Source: an uncultured Monoglobus sp. (GTDB taxonomy: Bacteria; Bacillota; Clostridia; Monoglobales; Monoglobaceae). From it: DNA of 64,000 bases. Below, one piece after another: positions 36,662 through 45,336 of the stretch (positions are counted from its first letter, which is position 1; each line of letters starts with the position of its first letter). Location: positions 1 through 64,000 of the forward strand of contig CANRBF010000009.1 of NCBI GenBank assembly GCA_947628795.1, read 5' to 3'. A program made the position numbers and the translations under genes. Below the pieces are notes generated by a model, which was given only the letters and a program-made list of their open reading frames with translations, was not told the DNA's origin and did not search any database.

Positions 36662-36690
36662 ATTATAACATACATTTTTCTAAAAAACAA
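36662..36690 (-). promoter_or_regulatory. Sigma-A promoter of the DUF5684 gene
   Basis: Minus strand TTGTTT (36690-36685) and TATAAT (36667-36662), 17-base spacer. The -35 is weak, the -10 perfect. Confidence 0.6.
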
Positions 36691-36714
36691 TACCGTTCAC
36701 GTCAAAAAACATGC

Positions 36715-37215
36715 ATTTCGTGTCGTCGCCGATCCCGCGTCGCAAATTTCTCCGCTTATCGTAAAATACGCAAGCGTATTTTACTCACCGCTGCGAATTT
36801 GCTTCTCTTTCCCACGTCACAAATTTCTTCGCTTATCACAAAAGCCGCATGCGCCTTTTGCTCATCGCTGCGAATTTGTTCCTTCTTCCCAAAAACGCAA
36901 GCGTTTTCGGGAGCCCTGTCTGCACTGCGTTGGCGCTTTGCGGGAGCCATAAGCACTTCGTGCGCTTCTAGTATCTAGTTACTATTTCTTAGTACCTATG
37001 TTGAGCCCTTTGCGCGGCGTTGCGCGTCGCCGATCCCGCGTCGCAAATTTCTCCGCTTATCGTAAAATACGCAAGCGTATTTTACTCACCGCTGCGAATT
37101 TGCTCCTCTTTCCCACAAAGCGCACTGCGTTGGCGCTTTGCGGGAGCCCTAAGCACTTCGTGCGCTTCCGGTATCCGGTTACTATTTCCTAGTACCTATG
37201 TTGAGCCATATGCGC
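36715..37215. repeat. Mosaic of palindromic intergenic repeats
   Basis: No gene. A unit of about 90 bases at 36722-36812 recurs almost exactly at 37023-37115, and a diverged version lies at 36813-36890. Each unit has an inner hairpin (for example GTAAAATACGC-AA-GCGTATTTTAC) inside outer arms GCAAATT and AATTTGC. Smaller hairpins follow (AAAACGC-AA-GCGTTTT; GCAC-TTC-GTGC). A second repeated segment, GCACTGCGTTGGCGCTTTGC plus CTTAGTACCTATGTTGAGCC, occurs near 36920-37010 and 37125-37207. Confidence 0.8.
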
Positions 37216-37219
37216 CTCT

Positions 37220-37858
37220 TTAGTTCAAAACGCCTTTCAGGTACTCCGCTATCTCGGGGACCTTGCAGCTCGGGAAGAAAAGCTCCGCGAACTTTTCGCC
37301 GCTGATCGTCTTTTTCAGGAAGTCTTGGTCGATGTTTTTGAGCACGTACATAATGTCGTGATGCGTGATCTTCTTGACCTCGTCCAAGATCTTTTTATTG
37401 GCCTGCTCGGGTACCGCTCTCTCTTTGGGATAGCCGCCGCCCATCTCATCGCACAGCAGTTTTTCAAAGGTGTAGTCGAGATTCAGCTCGGCGCCCCATC
37501 CGAAGCCCTGCGCGAACGGCATCGCTATGGCGTTGCCGTTGTTTACCTGGCCGAACAGATACGCATCCAATGGGCTTGTAACGTGTCCGCAAAGCACTCC
37601 CGGGAATGAGTTGAGCGCCAGCATCGCGCCCTCGCCCGTGCCGCAGCCGGTCACCACAAAGTCGGCCGCGCCCGAGTTAAGCAGGATCGCCGCGAGCAAG
37701 CCGTTCATAACATAGGTGAGCTGCGCCTCGTCGTCCGCGCTGTACATGCCGTAGTTAACGACCTCGTGTCCCAAAGGCTCGGCGACCTTTTTAAGCGACG
37801 CATAGATCACTTCATTTTTTGCCGCCTGTGAGTTTTCGTTGATCAAAGCTATTTTCAT
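37220..37858 (-). CDS. RpiB/LacA/LacB-family sugar-phosphate isomerase
   Basis: 212 residues, somewhat longer than RpiB (about 150). It begins MKIALINENSQAAKN and holds the family core VVTGCGTGEGAMLALN with the active-site cysteine region, followed by GVLCGHVTSPLDAYLF. The extra C-terminal part (about 150-212) distinguishes the longer subgroup often found near uronate or pectin genes. Likely isomerises a phosphorylated sugar or uronic-acid product in the cytoplasm. AAGGAG lies eight bases before the ATG, and a near-perfect promoter is upstream. Confidence 0.8.
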   Translation of the reverse strand: MKIALINENSQAAKNEVIYASLKKVAEPLGHEVVNYGMYSADDEAQLTYVMNGLLAAILLNSGAADFVVTGCGTGEGAMLALNSFPGVLCGHVTSPLDAYLFGQVNNGNAIAMPFAQGFGWGAELNLDYTFEKLLCDEMGGGYPKERAVPEQANKKILDEVKKITHHDIMYVLKNIDQDFLKKTISGEKFAELFFPSCKVPEIAEYLKGVLN

Positions 37859-37915
37859 TTTGTTCGCTCCTTTATAAAAATTTTAAAAAAACTGTTTATT
37901 TTTTTTCGTACTTAT

Positions 37916-37944
37916 AGTATAATAATAATTAACTGTTTTGTCAA
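37916..37944 (-). promoter_or_regulatory. Sigma-A promoter of the RpiB-like gene
   Basis: Minus strand TTGACA (37944-37939) and TATACT (37921-37916), 17-base spacer. Confidence 0.85.
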
Positions 37945-38065
37945 CTTCGAAAATGCGACAGTATGCCGCGGCATGGATGGCGCTCACGTAAGTGGTCACT
38001 GATTAAATACCGCATTGCGGCTTCGCGCAACCGGTTTGATCAGCGTTTGCGTAAGGAGAGATGCT

Positions 38066-40342
38066 ATGAAAGGATTAAACTTTTCGCTGTCTTTGGTGAT
38101 CGACAATGTTGTCGACATCACCGATGAAGGCGATATGAACATCGTTAAAAAGAGGCTCGATCAAATCAAAAAACACGGATTTGACGGAGTTGTGCTGACC
38201 TTCGGAAACTTCGGGGACGGCTTTCTTTCGGCGCTCGGAAAACTGATCTCGGACTGCGCCGAAAAGGAGCTTTCGGTTTGGCTCGGATTTAGCGGTCCGC
38301 GGAGCGGAGAAGCCGCCGCGCCCGCCGTGGGCTCGTGCCGTCTGGCTCTTGGCAACGACGGCGAGGTTATGAAAGTCAGCGACCTGAGCCGCCCCTCGCC
38401 CTTTTACGAGGTGTGCGCCTACGAGACGATAGGCGGCGTGTATGAGCGCGTAAAGGCGGGGCTTTCGAGCGAGGCTTTTGAATATATAACGGGCTTTTGC
38501 GCCAAGTTTCCGGGCTTTTCGGATCTGAGCGGCTCGACCGTGCCTTGGTACGATGAGATCGAAGAGGAGTTTAAAAACGACTACGGAATGGAAGCCGAGC
38601 CGTTTTTAAAGGAGCTGTTTTCGGAGGGAGAGCCCTCGAAATTTAAAGACCGCTATTGGCGCAGGATAACCGCCAGATTCAGAGACGCCAGCTTAAAGCC
38701 CGTCGCGCAGTGGTGTTTGTCTCACGGAAAAAAGCTTTTTATGGCGTCCGATACTGCGCTTTCGCCAATCAACATGATAGAGGAGCGCGGCTCATACTTG
38801 GAATCGGAGGGCTGCGGCGGCGCGCTAATGCCTTCGATCACCGTCAAGACGCCCGGCGATGTCAGTGTTTTTTCGGCCTCGATGGCGTCTGGCCTGGCGC
38901 GGCAGCAGGGCGGCGGCGAGGCGGCGGCCTCGGTGTTCGGCGGCACAGGCTGGGGTCTTTCTCCCGAGGATTTCGAGGAATGTTTGAGAAAACTGATGGA
39001 GTGCGGAATTTCCACCTTTGTGATAAACTCGTGCTATCCGCGACTTAACTACGAGGCCATCAGCGCCCGCCGCATATCGTTCCCGACCCATGTGCCGTGG
39101 TCGGCGGTGATCCCCGATATATTCAAAAAATTGAGGCACTTGGCCGAGATCGAGCAAAAGCGCGCCCACAGGATATTGGTCGTGTGTCCGACCCGCGCCA
39201 TACAGCGCTGCTATACGCCGGGCGGAGAGAACGGCGAGGCGATGCGTCTCAGCGAGGCTGTGACCGGTATATGCGACCGTTTGTTTGAGATGAGCCGCCG
39301 TTTTGACGTGACCGATGAGAATTTGTTCGAGCGCTGCGCGGCGTTTGACGGCTCCGGCGTGAGCATGGGAGAAAAGTCCTACGGGACCCTGCTTGTCACG
39401 CCCGGCTGCGCTTTTAACAAAAAGGGCAGGCTCAATGCCGAAAAGGCCAAGGCGGGCGGAACGCGTATTCTTCATGATATACCGAAGTCCGACACCGAGA
39501 TAATCCCGCTTGAGCTTATCCGCAACACGCTGAAGGAGATAGTTCCCGTTGTTGTGAATCAGGATAAATGGACGATAACGCTGCCCGAGGATAACGTGCT
39601 TCCTCTTACGCCTGCCGCCGGCGGCGGCAAGGCGGAGTTCGCGTTCAACGCCTCGGAGGACTACGCCGAAAAAACGACTTTGCTCGTGACCGACCCGTGC
39701 GGCAATGTGAGCATAAACGATATACTGGTAAGCCGCGGCGCGGCCGATGAGCGCGGCGCGTACTACGATATAACAAGCAACATAGTTTCGGGAGAGAATA
39801 AAATAGTGGTCGATAACTGCCAAAACACCTTCGCGTTTCTTTTGGGCGGCTTCAAGGTAGTGCCGTCCTTCGGCTGGCGCAGCTTTGACTCAAGACAGGT
39901 GCAGACTCGAGACAGCTTTTTCATACGTCCGCAAGGAATAGAGAGCGAGACAAATTTGGTGCGCTGCGGATATCCGTTCGCGGATAAGCAGGCCTCGGCG
40001 AAAAAGATCATATACATAGAGGAAAATATAAACAGACCGATACTCAAAATAGACTGCGGCGGCTCGTCGCTTATCGCCGTGTATTTTGACAACGAGTTTT
40101 TGGGATATGTCTACGGCGAAAGCAACACTCTGCCCGTTCCGCCCATGGCGGCTGACGAGCGGCATCTTGTGGAGATCAGATGCTGTCCGCCCGGCTTTAA
40201 TCTTTACGGCGACAAAAAATTTATTTTCGGCGACACCGGCCGCACCGAAAACCCGTCCGCGCCCAATTACCGCGCCGATGAGAACGTTAAGGCGGCCGTA
40301 TGGAAAATTCCGAGAGAGATTGAACTAATACGCGAGTTTTGA
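38066..40342 (+). CDS. Divergent GH106-like protein, possibly non-catalytic
   Basis: 758 residues from the ATG at 38066 (AAGGAGAG upstream). No signal peptide, so cytoplasmic. The first half looks like a TIM-barrel glycoside hydrolase of the GH106 (alpha-L-rhamnosidase) type: VPWYDEIEEEFKNDYG, then KDRYWRRITARFRDA and a WCLSHGKKLF strand, with an all-beta second half. Where GH106 enzymes usually have an acidic DEP-type motif before this segment, this protein reads FSDLSGSTVPW (151-161). The GH-x-x-x-E-type segment after WC..HG is also replaced, here by MASDTALSP. The family link is from memory of motif layout and is moderate. If right, the substrate would be rhamnogalacturonan fragments, but activity is doubtful. 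An AraC regulator follows. Confidence 0.55.
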   Translation: MKGLNFSLSLVIDNVVDITDEGDMNIVKKRLDQIKKHGFDGVVLTFGNFGDGFLSALGKLISDCAEKELSVWLGFSGPRSGEAAAPAVGSCRLALGNDGEVMKVSDLSRPSPFYEVCAYETIGGVYERVKAGLSSEAFEYITGFCAKFPGFSDLSGSTVPWYDEIEEEFKNDYGMEAEPFLKELFSEGEPSKFKDRYWRRITARFRDASLKPVAQWCLSHGKKLFMASDTALSPINMIEERGSYLESEGCGGALMPSITVKTPGDVSVFSASMASGLARQQGGGEAAASVFGGTGWGLSPEDFEECLRKLMECGISTFVINSCYPRLNYEAISARRISFPTHVPWSAVIPDIFKKLRHLAEIEQKRAHRILVVCPTRAIQRCYTPGGENGEAMRLSEAVTGICDRLFEMSRRFDVTDENLFERCAAFDGSGVSMGEKSYGTLLVTPGCAFNKKGRLNAEKAKAGGTRILHDIPKSDTEIIPLELIRNTLKEIVPVVVNQDKWTITLPEDNVLPLTPAAGGGKAEFAFNASEDYAEKTTLLVTDPCGNVSINDILVSRGAADERGAYYDITSNIVSGENKIVVDNCQNTFAFLLGGFKVVPSFGWRSFDSRQVQTRDSFFIRPQGIESETNLVRCGYPFADKQASAKKIIYIEENINRPILKIDCGGSSLIAVYFDNEFLGYVYGESNTLPVPPMAADERHLVEIRCCPPGFNLYGDKKFIFGDTGRTENPSAPNYRADENVKAAVWKIPREIELIREF

Positions 40343-40369
40343 CGCGCTGTTTTTCGTCAAATTTACATG

Positions 40370-40398
40370 TTTACAAAGCCGCTCGGATGTGTTATATT
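40370..40398 (+). promoter_or_regulatory. Sigma-A promoter of the AraC-type regulator
   Basis: TTTACA (40370-40375) and TATATT (40393-40398) with a 17-base spacer. Confidence 0.7.
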
Positions 40399-40483
40399 AT
40401 TTACACGATAAACATGATCGACTATGATTTGTAAAAAATCAAATACATATTATCGAATTTAATTGTGTAAAGGCGGCTTTGGT

Positions 40484-41716
40484 ATGGAACTTAACGAATT
40501 TAACAGCATGACGCGTCAAAGCGCGCATATAACAACTCTTGAGCATAGAAACGAGCTCAGCAAAAGAGAAAAATTTATAAGAAGGCTCCTGCTCGGAAGC
40601 AGGGATTTCAATCCCAAGATCTCGGCAGAGCTGGGAATTAGAATGCAGTCGCGGTATTTTACCGTGATACTTGTCAGAATAAAACGCGGGGATGATGTGG
40701 CGCTGTCCGACATTCCGGATATTATCTACGCCATACGCAATATAGGCGAGGAGCTTTACGGCGCGTATTCGGAGTGCTACGGCGCCGAGTTTGAAGCGAT
40801 GACTGTGGGCTTTTTGCTGAACCACGGCTCGGATTCTTCGTTTATACGCGAGCAGTCGCAGGATCTAAAGCGGCATATTATCGAGCTGTTCGGGCTCAAC
40901 ACCACGCTGTCGTTCTGCACGTCGGGCAGCTGCGCTCCCAACGAATGCTCGAAGCTTTACAAAAACGCCCGCACGGCCATGCTCTACAGGCTTTCGTTCA
41001 AACCTTTTTCGATAATTAATTATGACGACACGCTTTCGATGTCCAGGCTCAGCTGCGAATACCCGTCGCTGCTCGAGAGGGAGATATTCGAGTGCGTTCA
41101 GTCCCGTGATGAGATCGCGCTGAGCAGGGCGATCGGAGCTTTTATCGGAACGATCGACAATATGTCATATGACACGATCGTGCTGCATACCACGCGGCTG
41201 CTTCTTGCGGTCGACGGCATGATGGTTTCCGAAAAGGACGACGGCGAGTTTTTTGACGGCAGCATAATAGAGGCGCTCACGGCGCTTGAGTCGATCGATG
41301 ATCTTATTGCCTTTGTGGAAAAACGCTGCAAAAAAGTCATGAAGATCATTCAGATGTCGAAGTCCGACACTAAAAAGGATTTTATAGTATTGGCTATTCT
41401 CAAATATATAAACGAGAATTACACCGATTCGTCTTTGTCGGTCGAGGTCATCGCGGCGAACGTCAACCGCAGTTCGAATTATATCAGAAGCATATTCAAA
41501 AAGAGTCAGGGCATATCCATATCCGAATATCTCACGCGCAAGAGGTTCGATCAGGTTTGCAAAATGCTGATCGAAACCAATCTGACCGCCCGCGATATAG
41601 GCAAAGAGGTGGGCCTCAACTCGGGAAGCTATTTTTACACGTCCTTTAAGAAGTACACGGGCCTCACTCCCGACGCTTATCGAAAGGCTCACAGAGCGCA
41701 GAATTTCGAGCTGTAG
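40484..41716 (+). CDS. AraC-family transcriptional regulator
   Basis: 410 residues from the ATG at 40484 (AAAGGCGG upstream). The C-terminal 100 residues are a typical double helix-turn-helix: LSVEVIAANVNRSSNYIRSIFKK (first, about 325-347) and LTARDIGKEVGLNSGSYFYTSFKK (second), ending YTGLTPDAYRKAH. The long N-terminal region (1-300) resembles the sensory part of YesN-type cytoplasmic regulators without a receiver domain; no ligand pocket is recognisable. Regulators of this architecture control pectin and rhamnogalacturonan genes in Bacillota, fitting the surroundings. Confidence 0.9.
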   Translation: MELNEFNSMTRQSAHITTLEHRNELSKREKFIRRLLLGSRDFNPKISAELGIRMQSRYFTVILVRIKRGDDVALSDIPDIIYAIRNIGEELYGAYSECYGAEFEAMTVGFLLNHGSDSSFIREQSQDLKRHIIELFGLNTTLSFCTSGSCAPNECSKLYKNARTAMLYRLSFKPFSIINYDDTLSMSRLSCEYPSLLEREIFECVQSRDEIALSRAIGAFIGTIDNMSYDTIVLHTTRLLLAVDGMMVSEKDDGEFFDGSIIEALTALESIDDLIAFVEKRCKKVMKIIQMSKSDTKKDFIVLAILKYINENYTDSSLSVEVIAANVNRSSNYIRSIFKKSQGISISEYLTRKRFDQVCKMLIETNLTARDIGKEVGLNSGSYFYTSFKKYTGLTPDAYRKAHRAQNFEL

Positions 41717-41766
41717 CGGTTGTAAGAATAAATTTTAAAAAAATTTGCAATATTTGAAAAAAACTC

Positions 41767-41795
41767 TTGCATTTTGTGTTTGAGTGTGCTATAAT
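41767..41795 (+). promoter_or_regulatory. Sigma-A promoter of secG
   Basis: TTGCAT (41767-41772) and TATAAT (41790-41795) with a 17-base spacer. Confidence 0.8.
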
Positions 41796-41864
41796 CTAAA
41801 ATACTGATGTTTAGCAACACTGTAATATATTACTATACGCGCGGCGTATAAGGAGGAAGTTTAA

Positions 41865-42428
41865 ATGGTAACAGCTTTGGTTATTGTACATGTGATTATC
41901 GCTCTGGTGCTCACGGTTATCGTGCTCATGCAGCACGGAAGGCAGCAGGGCTTGTCCGGCGCTATCGCCGGCGGCGCCGAAACATTTTTCGGCAAGAATA
42001 AAGGCAGAACGATCGACGCCATGCTCCGTAAATTTACGGCGGTGTTCGCTATATTGTTCATCCTGTCGTCTATCGTTTTGACATACGTTTCGATCCGTCA
42101 GGCCAATCTTGAGGACGAGGCGGCCGAGGAGAGCAATCCCGACGCGAGCCAGTCTATGAACGTCACGGTTGACGAAAACGGAAACTTAGTCGACGAGAGC
42201 GGCAATATCGTTATGAGCGCCGAGGATATGGCGGCTCAGCAGGCGGAAGCCGAAACCGAGGACGCCGCCGAAGGCGCTGCAGACGCCGAAGGAGCGGTTG
42301 ACGAGGCCGCGGGCGCTGTTGATGAGGCCGCGGGCGACGCGGCGGACGCGGCAGCGGGAGCAGCCGACGCAGCAGCGGGAGCTGCCGATCAGGCCGCGGA
42401 TGCGGCTCAGCAGGCGGCAGCCGAATAA
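41865..42428 (+). CDS. secG: Protein translocase subunit SecG with long Ala/Glu-rich tail
   Basis: 187 residues, more than twice the usual SecG (about 75-80). Residues 1-77 are standard: helix VTALVIVHVIIALVLTVIVLM, loop with GRQQGLSGAIAGGAETFFG, second helix FTAVFAILFILSSIVLTYV. SecG assists SecYE in protein export. From residue 80 a disordered acidic region begins, with a VTVDENGNLVDESGNIV segment. It is followed by about 60 residues of repeats made of Ala, Glu, Asp and Gly (AAGAVDEAAGDAADAAAG). AAGGAGG precedes the ATG. It has its own promoter and a strong terminator. Confidence 0.9.
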   Translation: MVTALVIVHVIIALVLTVIVLMQHGRQQGLSGAIAGGAETFFGKNKGRTIDAMLRKFTAVFAILFILSSIVLTYVSIRQANLEDEAAEESNPDASQSMNVTVDENGNLVDESGNIVMSAEDMAAQQAEAETEDAAEGAADAEGAVDEAAGAVDEAAGDAADAAAGAADAAAGAADQAADAAQQAAAE

Positions 42429-42449
42429 AAGCGTATAATACAGAACTTA

Positions 42450-42480
42450 AAGGGTAGGCTTTCCGCCTACCCGTTTTGTT
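42450..42480 (+). terminator. Intrinsic terminator of secG
   Basis: GGGTAGGC and GCCTACCC pair around TTTCC (42452-42472), followed by GTTTTGTT. Confidence 0.85.
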
Positions 42481-42515
42481 CAAAAAATGTAATAATATTT
42501 TAGGAAGTGATACTA

Positions 42516-43466
42516 ATGAAAGACACAAAACTATTTGTGGTAATGCCTTGCTACAACGAGGAGGAAGTCCTCGGTGAAACGTCGTCGCGCATGCGCGAGC
42601 TGTTTGTTAAAATGGAAGGCGAAGGCCTTATTTCCCATGACAGTAAGATCGTTATGGTGGATGACGGCAGCCGAGATAAGACCTGGAGCATAATAAGCGG
42701 TCTTTGCGACAGCGGCAGCATATTCCGCGGAGTGAAACTGGCCCATAACTCGGGACACCAGCGCGCTCTGCTGGCGGGCCTCATGACCGTCAAGGACGAG
42801 TGTGACTGCGCGGTTTCTATCGACGCGGATCTGCAGGACGATATAAACGCGATACCCGAGATGGTGAAAAAATTCGACGACGGCTGCGATGTTGTGTACG
42901 GTGTGCGCAGCAAGCGCAAGACTGACACGTTTTTCAAGCGCTTCACGGCCGAGGGCTACTATAAGTTTTTGGCATCCATGGACACCGAGGTCGTGTTCAA
43001 CCATGCGGACTACCGTCTGATGAGCCGAAGGGCGCTGAACGCTCTTGCCGAGTATAAAGAGGCGAATTTGTTCCTGCGCGGAATCGTGCCCGCTATCGGC
43101 TTTAAGAGCGACAGCGTTTACTACGAGCGCGCCGAGAGATTCGCGGGCGAGAGCAAGTACCCGCTCAAAAAGATGCTGGCGCTCGCGTTTGACGGAATAA
43201 CCTCGTTCAGTATCAAGCCGATCAGGATCGTCGGCTGGCTCGGATTGCTCGTGTGCGCCGCCGCCATAATAGCGGCGATATATACGCTGATAAGCAAATT
43301 CTTCGGCAGTTCCTCGGTCGGCTGGGCCTCGCTGATGTGCTCGATCTGGTTTCTGGGCGGAGTTCAGTTGGTGTCGATCGGCGTTATAGGCGAGTATATA
43401 GGCAAGACCTACAGAGAGACAAAGGCTCGTCCCAGATTCATAGTTGAGGAATATAAAAAGAAGTAA
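42516..43466 (+). CDS. Family 2 glycosyltransferase (GtrB/DPM1-like)
   Basis: 316 residues from the ATG at 42516, eight bases after AGGAAG. The catalytic domain shows LFVVMPCYNEEE, VMVDDGSRDKTW and the metal-binding SIDADLQDD (about 98-106). Two C-terminal membrane helices (about 235-260 and 265-290) and a basic end ETKARPRF are typical of polyprenyl-phosphate glycosyltransferases of the GtrB/YkoT class. It would load a sugar onto undecaprenyl phosphate for modification of wall polymers. The sugar cannot be read from sequence. No GtrA flippase is adjacent. Confidence 0.9.
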   Translation: MKDTKLFVVMPCYNEEEVLGETSSRMRELFVKMEGEGLISHDSKIVMVDDGSRDKTWSIISGLCDSGSIFRGVKLAHNSGHQRALLAGLMTVKDECDCAVSIDADLQDDINAIPEMVKKFDDGCDVVYGVRSKRKTDTFFKRFTAEGYYKFLASMDTEVVFNHADYRLMSRRALNALAEYKEANLFLRGIVPAIGFKSDSVYYERAERFAGESKYPLKKMLALAFDGITSFSIKPIRIVGWLGLLVCAAAIIAAIYTLISKFFGSSSVGWASLMCSIWFLGGVQLVSIGVIGEYIGKTYRETKARPRFIVEEYKKK

Positions 43467-43524
43467 AATATTTCTATTATTGTGAACTTTATATTAAATT
43501 TCTATTAATAATAATGCCTCTTTG

Positions 43525-43553
43525 TTGAGAAAACGAGAAAAATGTGTTATAAT
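43525..43553 (+). promoter_or_regulatory. Sigma-A promoter of the SLH gene
   Basis: TTGAGA (43525-43530) and TATAAT (43548-43553) with a 17-base spacer. Confidence 0.8.
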
Positions 43554-43607
43554 TAAATTCGTGTTTTACACGGAAATTAAACAGTGATTGATTAGAGAGG
43601 TGTTTTT

Positions 43608-45038
43608 GTGAAAAAGACAATTACCGCGGTTTTGCTGACGCTTTGCGTGCTGACGTCAAGCCTCGGCGCCTATGCCTATGACCCCAACTGGTGGGCGACA
43701 GACACGGTAAAGGGCGCGATGGACTACAGCCTTATTTCCACGGAATACGGCAAAAAGCCTTATACTGACGCTATAAACAGGCTTGATTTTATAAACGTGG
43801 CGGTCAATATTTACGCCACGATAACGGCCGAGAACGTGTCATCAAACGCGTATAACCCGTTTATTGATACCGACAACGCCTTTCCCAATATGGCATACTA
43901 CGCCGGTATCATCAGCGGCGACGGTGAGGGTCACTTTTTCCCCGCGAACTTTATAACCCGCGAGGAAATGTGCAAGGTCATAACAAGCACGCTGTCGGCG
44001 GCGGGCGTTTTGGGCCCGTATTTTCCGTCGAGCGGAGTGTTTGACGATATTCAGGACGCGTGGCAGATCGACTCATGGGCCAAGGACTATGTGGCGTTTA
44101 TGCTCGACAACGATTTGATGGCGGGATACGAGGGCTTGTTCAAGCCTCTCGATTATGTCTCCCGCGAGGAGGCGGCGATAATTGCCTATCGCTGCTTCGT
44201 AAAATACGGCAGAGACGTCGACGGTCAGATCCGGTCGGCTCTAAAAGAGGGAACCGATTCGAACGGCAGACGCATCTACACGCTCGAGAAAACCGTAATG
44301 CAGAGCAACGGCACGGAAATAGCGCTGCGCAACGCACCCGACAAAACTCTCGTTACACCCGGCGGAGAGGTTGTCGGCGGAACCGGCGAGCCCGTGGTCG
44401 ATACCGAGCCTGTACCCGCTCCGGACGGAAGCGGAGGCTTCGCGGCAAGCGGCACGCCCCTTCAGATGCCGGACGAAAACGGACTTTATCAGCTCAAGAC
44501 CTATTCCGAGACTCTCGCCACAGGCGAAGCGATGGACAAAGAGATGAGAGTATTCGGCGATCTGGGTATCAGATATACCACTATGGAAGAAGCCGACGCT
44601 CATATGACAGAAGTCACGGTGCCCGTCTGGGAGCTGCCCGATGGCGCGGCCGAGCTGCAAACCGGCTGGAGAACATTTAAGGTCAACACGGTCTTAAAAG
44701 ACGACGTTGTGGCTATATTCAACGAGATATACAACTCGCCCACAAAGCCGCCGATCAAGGACGTTGCCGGATACGCGTGGAGAAGCGCACTTTCGGGAGG
44801 CAGTCTGCCCGAGAACAATTACGGTACGGTCCTTGACATAAACTACAACGAGAACTACTGCGTCTACAAGAGCGGACAGCAGATAGGAACCTTCTATGAC
44901 CCCGACAACTCGATATTCTCGTTTGCTCCGACCGGCGCGGTCGTGCAGACCTTCGCCAAGTACGGATGGCTCTGGGGCGGCAACGCCTGGGTAAGCGGAA
45001 CTGTTAACTACATGCACTTTACATATTTGGGCAAATAA
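43608..45038 (+). CDS. SLH-domain surface protein with degenerate M15-type peptidase domain
   Basis: 476 residues from a GTG start after GAGAGGTG. Signal peptide MKKTITAVLLTLCVLTSSLG. S-layer-homology repeats span about 30-205 (NFITREEMCKVI, YVSREEAAIIAYRC) and attach the protein to wall polymer. The C-terminus (about 300-476) resembles M15 D,D/L,D-peptidases (VanY/CwlK): GTVLDINYN, then KYGWLWGGNAW and NYMHFTYLG. D410 and H470 match two zinc ligands, but the first zinc histidine (SxHxxGxAxD) is replaced by N403, so hydrolysis is doubtful. It may bind peptidoglycan without cutting it. Confidence 0.8.
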   Translation: MKKTITAVLLTLCVLTSSLGAYAYDPNWWATDTVKGAMDYSLISTEYGKKPYTDAINRLDFINVAVNIYATITAENVSSNAYNPFIDTDNAFPNMAYYAGIISGDGEGHFFPANFITREEMCKVITSTLSAAGVLGPYFPSSGVFDDIQDAWQIDSWAKDYVAFMLDNDLMAGYEGLFKPLDYVSREEAAIIAYRCFVKYGRDVDGQIRSALKEGTDSNGRRIYTLEKTVMQSNGTEIALRNAPDKTLVTPGGEVVGGTGEPVVDTEPVPAPDGSGGFAASGTPLQMPDENGLYQLKTYSETLATGEAMDKEMRVFGDLGIRYTTMEEADAHMTEVTVPVWELPDGAAELQTGWRTFKVNTVLKDDVVAIFNEIYNSPTKPPIKDVAGYAWRSALSGGSLPENNYGTVLDINYNENYCVYKSGQQIGTFYDPDNSIFSFAPTGAVVQTFAKYGWLWGGNAWVSGTVNYMHFTYLGK

Positions 45039-45125
45039 ACCCCGAGACGGCTCAGTGTTTGGGGAAGCTTGCCTCAAACGGACAATAAAGCCGAATTATA
45101 TGTCAAAAAAACCTGTTGTTTTCGC

Positions 45126-45154
45126 TTGCAAAACAGAGGAAAGCATGGTATAAT
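45126..45154 (+). promoter_or_regulatory. Sigma-A promoter of the riboswitch-controlled pectate lyase operon
   Basis: TTGCAA (45126-45131) and TATAAT (45149-45154) with a 17-base spacer. Transcription would begin near 45161, at the first base of the riboswitch P1 stem. Confidence 0.85.
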
Positions 45155-45160
45155 TATGAG

Positions 45161-45267
45161 GAATTTGGGGAGTAGCATGCGGCGCATGCCGTCGCGGACC
45201 TCGTCATCACGGAATTTTGATAATTCCCGGGGCCGCGGTTCATGATGAATTTGCGAGACTGTAATTC
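45161..45267 (+). ncRNA. yybP-ykoY (manganese) riboswitch
   Basis: The leader has the two hallmark segments of this class: GGGGAGTAGC (45167-45176) near the 5' end and TTTGCGAGACT (45250-45260) near the 3' end. Between them are a small hairpin GCATGC-GGC-GCATGC, a CGTCATCACGG segment and a GGAATT/AATTCC hairpin. TCATCA can pair with TGATGA. P1 forms from GAATT (45161-45165) and AATTC (45263-45267). The class senses Mn2+ and normally controls manganese exporters, TerC-like proteins and P-type ATPases. Consensus recalled from memory; a covariance search would settle it. Confidence 0.85.
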
Positions 45268-45312
45268 AAGGGTTTATTTGCGTACCCTTGAATTATGGTC
45301 TCTTTTGTTTTT
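45255..45312 (+). terminator. Riboswitch-controlled intrinsic terminator
   Basis: A stem of about 19 bp runs from GAGACTGTAATTCAAGGGT (45255-45273) to ACCCTTGAATTATGGTCTC (45284-45302) and is followed by TTTTGTTTTT. Its 5' arm overlaps the conserved GCGAGAC and P1 strand of the aptamer. The aptamer and the terminator are therefore mutually exclusive: metal binding should allow read-through. Confidence 0.9.
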
Positions 45313-45336
45313 GAATTTTTTGCAGGAGGAATATAT

